A DNA stretch of 8,244 nucleotides, taken from NCBI GenBank assembly GCA_035942915.1, contig DASZCR010000174.1, positions 1-8,244 on the forward strand, given 5' to 3'. Shown piece after piece: positions 1 to 5,915 of this stretch. Below the pieces are notes generated by a model that worked only from the letters and a program-made list of their open reading frames with translations, was not told the DNA's origin and did not search any database. This stretch comes from DASZCR01 sp035942915. Lineage in GTDB: Bacteria; Acidobacteriota; Blastocatellia; Pyrinomonadales; Pyrinomonadaceae. Numbering within the stretch: the first letter of the stretch is position 1; the number at the start of each line of letters is the position of its first letter. The translations under genes and the position numbers were made by a program.

Positions 1-35
1 GTCTCGGACAGCGTCGGCCGCGCCAGTGGCTTTCG

Positions 36-2618
36 TCAGAAAGTTTTCAGGTATTCGATGAGGGCGCGTTTGTCCTCGTCGCTCAGACCGGGTTCGTCCA
101 TGAAGTAGCCCGTGCCGAAGTAGTGTCCGCGATTGACGACGTAATCGGGACACTTGCTCAAGGCCATCAACTGCGGGACGAGCGGCGAAAAGACCTTCTG
201 CGCGTCGGCGTCGGTCGCGTTCGGGCCGAGTTGCTTGAGACCGCGTTTGATGTCGAGGAGCAGGTCAACCAGCTTCTTGTCGTGCGCGAGGCGCTCGCGC
301 AGGTTCATGTCTTCCGGCCGGATGTTGAGATTGGCGAGCAGGCCGATGGGCGTGCCGGGCGGAATCGGCCCGATTTCGATGCTGCCCTCGTCGAAGATGG
401 AGGGGAACAACCACTCGCCCCAACCGAGCAGCTTTTGCAGATTGTCGGGCACGTAGCCGGAACTGACTCTCAGGTAAGAACGCTGCGTGGTGCGGTCGAT
501 GATGCCCGCGCCGACGGCCTGTTTGCCGTTGAAAATCGAATCCTTCTTGCGCTTCTCAGGCCACAGCAGTTGCTCGATGGAGTTTTCGAAAGACCTCATG
601 CGCGCCTCGACCGAGGGGTTCGGGCTGTAGTCGCCCGACGAGCCGGGGTCGAGGTCGCCGAGAGTGTTATTGAGCAGGAAGGGCGCGCTCGACCAGAGGC
701 TGACGAGCGAGGGCGGGCGCGTGTAGCCCCGACCGCCGCCCGGCATCTCGTACTCCTTCGGCTCTCCGCTGATGGGGTCGTAGACCGTAATCTTGCCGAC
801 CGAAGGCAGGTCTTTGTAGGTCTCTGAGGAGAAGTTATCCCAGATGTTGTTGCGGATGGCGTTGGTCGCCAGCGGGCTGCAAGCGTTGGTCTGAAGCAGC
901 GTGACGGGGACGCGGTGCTCGGCCGAGAGATAGTTCTGGTCGAGGAAGTCTGGAGCCATCACCATCTCGCGCATCTTCGACTTGAAGTCCTCGGTCTTCG
1001 TCCACGTCCAGTACTTGTTCCAGCAGGTGAGATAGTCTTTGCCCGCGCAGCCGCCGGGGTCAAGCCCTTCGGCCGGAGTCGGCAGTTTGCTCGAATGGCA
1101 GCGCGCGCAGTTCTCTGCAAAGACAATCTTGCCCCGGTCGATAACGGCCGTGTCCTTCGAGAGATAGGCTTCGCCGCCGGGCGCGTTGGCTAGTTTGTGC
1201 GGGTCGGTCGCCTTCAGGAAGAAGAGCGCCATGTCGGGCGTCTGCGCTTCGGTCGCCTCCCAGTAGCTTGAGTTCTTGCGCGCGTCGGCAATCTGTATCG
1301 GCGTGGTCTCCTTGCCGCCGATGAGCGGGTTGAAGTGCAGCAACCACTCCTCGCTGAAGAGGCCGATGTTCAGATAGACGCGGTTGAGCGCGCCCAAGCC
1401 GCCGACCGAATCAGCGCCGTCTTTGAGCACGCGCGGCGAGTAGACGGTCGCCGGCGGCGTGTAGAGCGAGGCGAGCGCGGCCGTCTGCGTGTAGTCGTTG
1501 AACTGCTTGTTGATGCCGCTGCCCGTCCCGTTGGCGAGCGTCTCTTTGCCGAAGCGTTTGGCCTGTTCGAGACGCGGGCCGAGATAGTAGATGGCATTCA
1601 TCGTGCGCGGATTGTTGATGTTGTCGGTCGAGACGAGCGACGTGTCGAGCGAGCCGGGGCGCGAGGTGTGGAACATCTGGAAGATGTAGTTCGACGGGTC
1701 GGCTCGCCAGTCGAAGATGCGGTCAATCCAGAAGTACTGCGCGCCGACACTGTTCGAGAGGTTCTCCCACTTCGGGTTTTCGGGGTCGGCCGGTGGCCTC
1801 ACAGGGTCTGGCCCGACGTGGCAGAAGGTACACGACATGCCGACGCGGTACGGGCGGATGAGGTCTTTCGAGTCATAGTAGGACGGGTCGTTGTAGTAGC
1901 GCACAGGGTCCCACTTCTTGGCCGCCTCCTCGTCGAAGTCCGGGTTCGGGAACAGGCGCAGGCCGACGATGCCTGTGGCGTATCCGTAGTAAGAGCCGAC
2001 GGGCAGTTTCGTGCCTTTCGGGATGTGGGGCGTTTCGGGCAACTCCTTGCCGCGCGCGCCAATCTGGACGCCGGGATACTTGGCCTCGTTCTCGAAGGGG
2101 TCGGGCGGGCAGTCGCCCTTGCGTTTGTCGAGCCAGAGGCCGAAGCGTTCGGGGTCGGGGCCGGTCGGCTTCTCGAAGCAGGGTTCGTTGACGAGTCCGA
2201 GATAGCTCCAACGGTTGTCGCGGCTGTACTTCAACTTCTCGTGCGTCTTCGGATTAATCTCGTGCGGATAGGACGAGAGGGTTTTCAGGAGGTCGAGCGC
2301 GCCGTAGCTGGACGCGCCGATTTTGTCCCAGAAGCGGTCGTTGCCGCCCGTCCAGATGACCCACATGTTGCGCCCTTTGACGACGTGCGAACGCTCCGGC
2401 TCGCTCATCGTCTTCGTCACGCCGCCGTCCATGTCGGCGAAGTAATCTTCGTCGGCGGCGGGGAAAGAGGCGGCCGCGCGGTTCGCCGCACGCGCCTCGT
2501 CGAGCACAGTTCCGAACTTCGGCTGCTTGGGGCGCAGACCGGAGACGAGCAACAGTCCGAGCGCCAGCACGACGAAGACGATTAAGACGGCGAACTTGAT
2601 TAAGGTTTTTTTCTTCAT
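36..2618 (-). CDS. Membrane-anchored RoxA-like dihaem cytochrome c
   Basis: Predicted 860-residue exported c-type cytochrome. Residues 5-28 are a hydrophobic segment after MKKK, reading as a signal anchor, so the body should sit in the periplasm. Two covalent haem motifs are visible: CTFCH (263-267) and CARCH (504-508). A segment at 632-651 (YTRPPSLVSLWSSAPFLLNN) resembles the conserved RPxxxxxWxxAPFLxN stretch of the RoxA/MauG/dihaem peroxidase superfamily, and the C-terminus has RGHYFG (830-835) followed by LSDEDKRALIEYLKTF, also RoxA-like. His832 could be a distal haem ligand (inference). Family members cleave rubber (RoxA) or perform peroxidase-type redox chemistry; the substrate here is unknown. 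At 860 residues it is longer than RoxA (about 680), and it has six extra cysteines (147, 170, 524, 532, 580, 823) that might form disulfides. The ATG at 2618 is preferred over the GTG at 2627 because GAGAAG lies 8 nt before the ATG and touches the GTG. It is the last gene of the DUF4331-TPR cassette. Confidence 0.85.
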   Translation of the reverse strand: MKKKTLIKFAVLIVFVVLALGLLLVSGLRPKQPKFGTVLDEARAANRAAASFPAADEDYFADMDGGVTKTMSEPERSHVVKGRNMWVIWTGGNDRFWDKIGASSYGALDLLKTLSSYPHEINPKTHEKLKYSRDNRWSYLGLVNEPCFEKPTGPDPERFGLWLDKRKGDCPPDPFENEAKYPGVQIGARGKELPETPHIPKGTKLPVGSYYGYATGIVGLRLFPNPDFDEEAAKKWDPVRYYNDPSYYDSKDLIRPYRVGMSCTFCHVGPDPVRPPADPENPKWENLSNSVGAQYFWIDRIFDWRADPSNYIFQMFHTSRPGSLDTSLVSTDNINNPRTMNAIYYLGPRLEQAKRFGKETLANGTGSGINKQFNDYTQTAALASLYTPPATVYSPRVLKDGADSVGGLGALNRVYLNIGLFSEEWLLHFNPLIGGKETTPIQIADARKNSSYWEATEAQTPDMALFFLKATDPHKLANAPGGEAYLSKDTAVIDRGKIVFAENCARCHSSKLPTPAEGLDPGGCAGKDYLTCWNKYWTWTKTEDFKSKMREMVMAPDFLDQNYLSAEHRVPVTLLQTNACSPLATNAIRNNIWDNFSSETYKDLPSVGKITVYDPISGEPKEYEMPGGGRGYTRPPSLVSLWSSAPFLLNNTLGDLDPGSSGDYSPNPSVEARMRSFENSIEQLLWPEKRKKDSIFNGKQAVGAGIIDRTTQRSYLRVSSGYVPDNLQKLLGWGEWLFPSIFDEGSIEIGPIPPGTPIGLLANLNIRPEDMNLRERLAHDKKLVDLLLDIKRGLKQLGPNATDADAQKVFSPLVPQLMALSKCPDYVVNRGHYFGTGYFMDEPGLSDEDKRALIEYLKTF

Positions 2619-2626
2619 GAGACTCA

Positions 2627-2632
2627 CTTCTC
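2627..2632 (-). promoter_or_regulatory. Ribosome binding site of the cytochrome gene
   Basis: GAGAAG on the minus strand lies 8 nt upstream of the ATG at 2618. The alternative GTG start at 2627 begins on the last G of this motif and so could not use it, which decides for the ATG and a protein starting MKKKTLIKFAV. Confidence 0.55.
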
Positions 2633-2696
2633 GAAGTTTTCTCTAAAAGCTCTCGGTTAAGAGACGAGCGCCGGGGTCGCGGCAAAGAGCAGGTGC

Positions 2697-2712
2697 GAGG
2701 CGTGTGCGCCTC
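2697..2712. repeat. GC-rich inverted repeat in the TPR-cytochrome spacer
   Basis: GAGGCG and CGCCTC flank a 4-nt loop, giving a perfect 6-bp hairpin in the 189-base gap between the TPR gene and the cytochrome gene. No T-run follows on either strand, so it does not look like a standard intrinsic terminator. It could stabilise or separate the two parts of the transcript, or be chance in GC-rich DNA. Confidence 0.4.
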
Positions 2713-2728
2713 CGGCGGCTTGGACGGG

Positions 2729-2747
2729 CGGCCGGAGAATTCGGCCG
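2729..2747. repeat. Inverted repeat CGGCCG-N7-CGGCCG
   Basis: Two copies of the self-complementary hexamer CGGCCG are separated by 7 nt (GAGAATT). The pairing can be extended outward to GGACG/CGTCC if a 4-nt bulge is allowed on one side. It lies in the spacer between the TPR and cytochrome genes, next to a second hairpin at 2697-2712. No T-run follows. It resembles extragenic palindromic (REP-like) elements, but only one copy is in this window, so that remains a guess. Confidence 0.4.
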
Positions 2748-2807
2748 TCCCTGTGGACTCGGTGCGAGCGTAGTTCGTTCGGCGAAGCCCTCTCGGCGAG
2801 CGTGACT

Positions 2808-3986
2808 TCAGCGGTGAACGTGAAAGCTCTGGTGACGCGGGTTGAGCGCGGCGGCCATCTGTGCATAACGGTCGGCGTCGGCCTCAAGACCGGCCGCGCG
2901 ATGAATCCGGCCTGCGCGCAGAAAGAGGTGCGCGTCCTGCGCGCCCGCCGAGAGCGCACGATTTATCTCTGCGAGCGCTTCGGCAATGCGGTCGGCGCGA
3001 TAGAGCGCCCACGCCAGCGCCGCGCGGGTCGCGTAGTTGTCGCGCAGTTCCAAATCTTTGAGCGCCCAGTGGACGGCCTCCGCGCCGTCGCGGCGCACAT
3101 CGGCGTAGAAGTCTACGAGGTGATGGTAGTAATGCACCTCGCCGCGCTGCGCCGACGCGAGATAATCCGTCAGTGCGCTCTCGTAGAACGCTTGCGCCTT
3201 CTCCGTCTCTCCGATGTACTCGTAAAGCTCGCCGAGTCCCTGCTTGAACTCCGGGCGCGGAAGGCGCGCAATCACCTTTTGATAAAGCGCGACCGCGTCG
3301 TCGTACTTCCCTTCGGCCGCGAGCAGTTCGGCCATGTGCTCCTCGACCATCCAGTAGCCGCTGTAGGCGCGTTCGGCGCGACGATAATGAGAGCGCGCTT
3401 CCTCCCTGCGTCCGTGCGTGAGGTCGAGCAGACCCCTCTGCAGTTCGAGCCACGCGTAGTGGCGCATCTGTTTGGCCGTCAGTTCGTCGGCCGCCTCTGT
3501 GTAGAGCCGCTCGGCTGCGTCGAGGTCGCCCATCTTGCTCTCGAAGTGCGCCAGACGCGCCAGCGCGTCCCAAGTCCGTTCGTCGCGGATGACGCTCTCG
3601 TAGCCCGCACGCGCCTCGGCGTATCGACCTTCCTGAAAATCGAGGTCGGCAAGCAGCGCCCTGCCCTGCGGGCTGTCGTGCAACTCGCGGTCGCTCTCAA
3701 GGTCGCGGCGCACGTCGGAGAGACGGTGAAACTTGAAGTCGATGTTGGCCTTCAGAAAGTAGAGGTCGGACGGGTTGCGCACTTCTGCGATGAGACGGTC
3801 GATGACCGTCTCGGCCGTCGTCAGTTCGTCGAGTCGGCCGGTGAGCGACGCGCGTTGATAGAGGAGATAGACGTACCTCATCGCGCGCTCAATAGAGAGA
3901 GGCGCGGCGAGGACGTTCGCGTCCAGCCCGGCCAGCTCTTTATCAATCCGCGCCAACTCGGTGTCGAAGTCGGTCGGTTTGTTCAT
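2808..3986 (-). CDS. TPR-repeat protein
   Basis: Predicted 392-residue soluble protein made almost entirely of paired amphipathic helices of the tetratricopeptide type. TPR-like units can be followed at roughly residues 108-137, 138-168, 176-208, 214-241, 248-274, 285-312, 317-346 and 350-381, with typical signatures such as G-R-Y-A-E-A (120-125), G-D-L-D-A-A (153-158) and G-K-Y-D-D-A (226-231). There is no signal peptide or membrane segment, so it is probably cytoplasmic. TPR proteins act as protein-binding scaffolds; no enzymatic domain is visible. The start at 3986 (MNKPTDFDTEL) was chosen because its ATG overlaps the TGA of the upstream DUF4331 gene (ATGA), the usual sign of translational coupling. 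The frame stays open further upstream, but that part lies inside the DUF4331 gene. The coupling suggests that it is made together with, and may bind, the DUF4331 protein (inference). Confidence 0.85.
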   Translation of the reverse strand: MNKPTDFDTELARIDKELAGLDANVLAAPLSIERAMRYVYLLYQRASLTGRLDELTTAETVIDRLIAEVRNPSDLYFLKANIDFKFHRLSDVRRDLESDRELHDSPQGRALLADLDFQEGRYAEARAGYESVIRDERTWDALARLAHFESKMGDLDAAERLYTEAADELTAKQMRHYAWLELQRGLLDLTHGRREEARSHYRRAERAYSGYWMVEEHMAELLAAEGKYDDAVALYQKVIARLPRPEFKQGLGELYEYIGETEKAQAFYESALTDYLASAQRGEVHYYHHLVDFYADVRRDGAEAVHWALKDLELRDNYATRAALAWALYRADRIAEALAEINRALSAGAQDAHLFLRAGRIHRAAGLEADADRYAQMAAALNPRHQSFHVHR

Positions 3987-5581
3987 CCGCTTACCCAGGG
4001 GTCGGCCAGATACGGGAAGTGGCTGAGAAACTCCTTGTCGTTCTTTAAAGGATTGGGCGGAGTCTTCGGCTCGATGGGAGCCGCAGCCCAGAGCGACATA
4101 TCGTTGAGCAGGTCGATGTGATACTTGCGGCCGTTGAACTCGGCGCTCATGTCGAGGAAGAGCGAGAGGAAGCGCGTCGCCACCTGGTCTTCGGGACGAC
4201 GGCCGTAAGGCCAAGTGCCGGTCGTGTCCATGTCGATGGCGCAGACGTTCGGGATGAAGATTTCAAACGAGCGGCGCAAGGGGATGTTCAAGCCCTTCGG
4301 ATTCCAGGAGTCGTCCGGCATGTTCAATTCCTGAAAGAGCGTCCTCTTGGCGCGCGGGAAGGCGGCGACGGCCGTCGCGTAAGTTTTATGGACGGAGACC
4401 GGCGAGTTGTCGTGGTCGAAGGAGCTTTGCAGGCCGAGCGCCGTAATCGACGGCGCAAAGCCCCAGCCGAGATGCGCCAGACGCTTGACGAAGGTCGGCG
4501 CGAGCCAGAAGTTATTGGCTCCGAGTTGGCGGCTGTCCTCACGTTCACTCAAACCCGCATCGGCGAAGGGCTGGCCGTCGGTATCGACCAGTTTGTATCG
4601 CTTCAACTCGTCGTCGAGTTTGAGCGCGCCGACGACGGCGAGCGGATTTTCGAGCCAGAAAGGATGGTCAGGGATAGTCTCTATCTTATCGGCCGCTTTG
4701 AGCACCCAACTCTCGCCCCACGTGTTGACGATGCGGTCGCGCGCGGGCGAACGCGTGATGAAGGCGAGCGGGATTTCGAGGATGATGCCGTTGATGTTCT
4801 TGCCCTGCTGGCAATCGTAGCCGCTATAGACGAAACGATAGTTGCCGTTCTCGTCCTTGCGGAAACGGTCGCCCGTCCACGTATAAGGCCCCGGCGGCAG
4901 TTCGCGCTTCGAGCCATTCGGCTTGCCGTTGACGTGGAGGTAGCCCCAGTCCGGGTCTGCGGGGTCGAAGTTGAAGAGGTCGTTGCCTTCGAGTTCGAGG
5001 AGCGTTTTCGGAATCTTCAACTCGCGCGCGGAGGTCATCGTCTGCGGCACGTAGTAGAACTGCGGCGCGTAGTTGATGGAGCGGAAGAAGCCGGTCAGGT
5101 CGTTGAAGAAGGCGTCGTCGCGCCCGCCGAGATAAGCCTTGATGGTGTGGCCGTCGGGCGTGTCGATGTTGAGAACTTTGTTGGTGTCGACGACGGTCTG
5201 GAAACTGCCGCCGGGGAAGTCGATGAACTTGACGGTGGCGCGCTGCGACTCGTCAACGGTGACGCGGATTTCGGCCGCCTTCGACGGGCCGAGATACTTC
5301 TCCTTGACGGCATCGAAATAACGGAGCAAAGACTTGAGGCTGTGTTCTTCGTCCTGTTCGCGCGCCACGCGCGGGTCGGGCGAGATGAGAATCCGGTAGA
5401 GCATGTCGGTGTCGAAGACACCGGTTTCGGGAACGGAGGCGAACGTCAGCGCGATGACGACTTTCTCGCCGCCGTCCGTGTCGCTGCTCGGAAAGCCGAA
5501 CAGGTCGTAGAGGTCTGCGGCGCTTACATCGATGTCGGAGAAGATAGAGTTAACCGCATTAGGGTCATTATGGTCGGCCAT
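3983..5581 (-). CDS. DUF4331 family protein
   Basis: Predicted 532-residue protein of the DUF4331 family, whose biochemical function is not known. Family-like landmarks appear in order: DHNDPNAV (3-10) and DVSAADLYDLFGFPS (18-32) at the N-terminus, GGRDDAFFNDL (152-162, compare GPRDDPFFFDL in relatives), GKNINGIILEIPLAFI (260-275), a VNTWGES stretch (285-291), GRRPEDQVATRFLSLFLD (460-477), and a closing HFPYLADPW (521-529, compare FPYLAPPH). The ATG at 5581 is chosen because a perfect AGGAGG lies 7 nt upstream and the homology-like part starts immediately. The frame stays open upstream to a GTG at 5752, but that stretch holds no recognisable sequence. No signal peptide is visible, whereas many family members appear to be exported, so this copy may be cytoplasmic. 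It is the first gene of the cassette, with a promoter about 185 bases upstream, and overlaps the TPR gene by 4 bases. Confidence 0.85.
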   Translation of the reverse strand: MADHNDPNAVNSIFSDIDVSAADLYDLFGFPSSDTDGGEKVVIALTFASVPETGVFDTDMLYRILISPDPRVAREQDEEHSLKSLLRYFDAVKEKYLGPSKAAEIRVTVDESQRATVKFIDFPGGSFQTVVDTNKVLNIDTPDGHTIKAYLGGRDDAFFNDLTGFFRSINYAPQFYYVPQTMTSARELKIPKTLLELEGNDLFNFDPADPDWGYLHVNGKPNGSKRELPPGPYTWTGDRFRKDENGNYRFVYSGYDCQQGKNINGIILEIPLAFITRSPARDRIVNTWGESWVLKAADKIETIPDHPFWLENPLAVVGALKLDDELKRYKLVDTDGQPFADAGLSEREDSRQLGANNFWLAPTFVKRLAHLGWGFAPSITALGLQSSFDHDNSPVSVHKTYATAVAAFPRAKRTLFQELNMPDDSWNPKGLNIPLRRSFEIFIPNVCAIDMDTTGTWPYGRRPEDQVATRFLSLFLDMSAEFNGRKYHIDLLNDMSLWAAAPIEPKTPPNPLKNDKEFLSHFPYLADPWVSG

Positions 5582-5588
5582 CGGGTCG

Positions 5589-5594
5589 CCTCCT
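5589..5594 (-). promoter_or_regulatory. Consensus Shine-Dalgarno of the DUF4331 gene
   Basis: A perfect AGGAGG on the minus strand sits 7 nt before the ATG at 5581. This is the strongest ribosome binding site in the window. It fixes the start of the DUF4331 protein and argues against the longer open frame that begins at 5752. Confidence 0.8.
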
Positions 5595-5643
5595 GCGCAC
5601 GGCCTTGCCTGAGCGCCGCGTGTGGTTGTTTCAAAGAGGTAAG

Positions 5644-5669
5644 AAGAGCGCGATGAAAGAGCGCGATGA
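5644..5669. repeat. Tandem 13-bp direct repeat in the DUF4331 leader
   Basis: AAGAGCGCGATGA occurs twice, directly head to tail (5644-5656 and 5657-5669), with no mismatch. On the transcribed strand it reads TCATCGCGCTCTT twice. It lies inside the predicted untranslated leader, between the promoter at 5765-5793 and the ribosome binding site at 5589-5594. It could be a paired binding site for a regulator or a slippage duplication. The unit length of 13 is not a multiple of three, which fits non-coding DNA. Confidence 0.8.
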
Positions 5670-5764
5670 GAAAGCGGCGCGGGCGTCGTCCGCAACGTGT
5701 GAGAAGCAGGAAGGCGTCCGGAGAAACAGTGCTGGCGTCGAACCCTGAGCACGAACGTGGGCGC

Positions 5765-5793
5765 AACATATCAGCATCTCGAATGGCTGTCAA
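5765..5793 (-). promoter_or_regulatory. Sigma70-type promoter of the DUF4331 cassette
   Basis: On the minus strand a perfect -35 box TTGACA (5793-5788) is followed by a 17-bp spacer and a -10 box TATGTT (5770-5765; 4 of 6 match TATAAT). The surrounding sequence is clearly more AT-rich than the coding regions. Transcription would begin near 5758, giving a leader of about 175 nt before the ATG at 5581. It lies downstream of the acs terminator, so the cassette should be transcribed separately from the transporter-acs unit. Confidence 0.7.
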
Positions 5794-5830
5794 TAATGTT
5801 CTTTAGCGTACCAAAGCGGGCAAAAGGTCA

Positions 5831-5892
5831 AAGTAAAAAGGCCGCAGTGAAGACCTTTGAGGACGCCTCCCCGCAGTCTTCGCTGTGGCCTT
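5831..5892 (-). terminator. Intrinsic terminator after acs
   Basis: Starting 24 nt after the acs stop, arms at 5876-5892 and 5838-5854 pair over 17 positions with two A-C mismatches (6, 3 and 6 paired bases in blocks), and the loop contains a small GAGG/CCTC hairpin. On the minus strand the stem is followed at once by TTTTTACTTT, as expected of a Rho-independent terminator for acs. Read on the plus strand the two mismatches become G-U pairs, but no T-run follows there, so the minus-strand role is preferred. Confidence 0.65.
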
Positions 5893-5915
5893 CGACCTTG
5901 TAACTTGCGCCTTTT

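Larger units (their letters stand above)
5582..5915. other. Regulatory intergenic region between acs and the DUF4331 cassette
   Basis: This 334-base gap holds, in transcription order, the acs terminator, a sigma70-type promoter, a leader with a tandem 13-bp repeat, and the AGGAGG site of the DUF4331 gene. The frame upstream of 5581 is open to 5752 but shows no signal peptide, domain or good ribosome binding site. I see no convincing small gene on either strand and no recognised riboswitch class. Confidence 0.6.

Noticed and set aside
1..35. Possible terminator after the cytochrome gene
   Set aside because: Only 35 bases are available and I see no hairpin with a T-run; any terminator lies outside the window.
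1335..2585. Plus-strand open frame of 416 codons opposite the cytochrome gene
   Set aside because: It is antisense to the two-haem cytochrome, Arg/Val-rich, without domain or ribosome binding site.
2802..4121. Plus-strand open frame of 439 codons opposite the TPR gene
   Set aside because: It is a shadow of the TPR gene; composition is typical of antisense frames in GC-rich DNA and it crosses the DUF4331-TPR junction.
3987..4214. N-terminal extension of the TPR protein into the DUF4331 gene
   Set aside because: The extension lies fully inside the DUF4331 coding region and reads as Arg/Pro-rich antisense-like filler. The ATGA overlap at 3983-3986 is a far better start.
4118..5656. Long plus-strand open frame of 512 codons opposite the DUF4331 gene
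   Set aside because: It mirrors the codon pattern of the minus-strand gene in GC-rich DNA, is very rich in Arg, Val and Glu, and shows no domain. The minus-strand frame has clear family motifs and a consensus ribosome binding site.
5582..5752. N-terminal extension of the DUF4331 protein to a GTG at 5752
   Set aside because: The added 57 residues have no hydrophobic core or domain, pass through the tandem 13-bp repeat, and would ignore the perfect AGGAGG 7 nt before the ATG at 5581.
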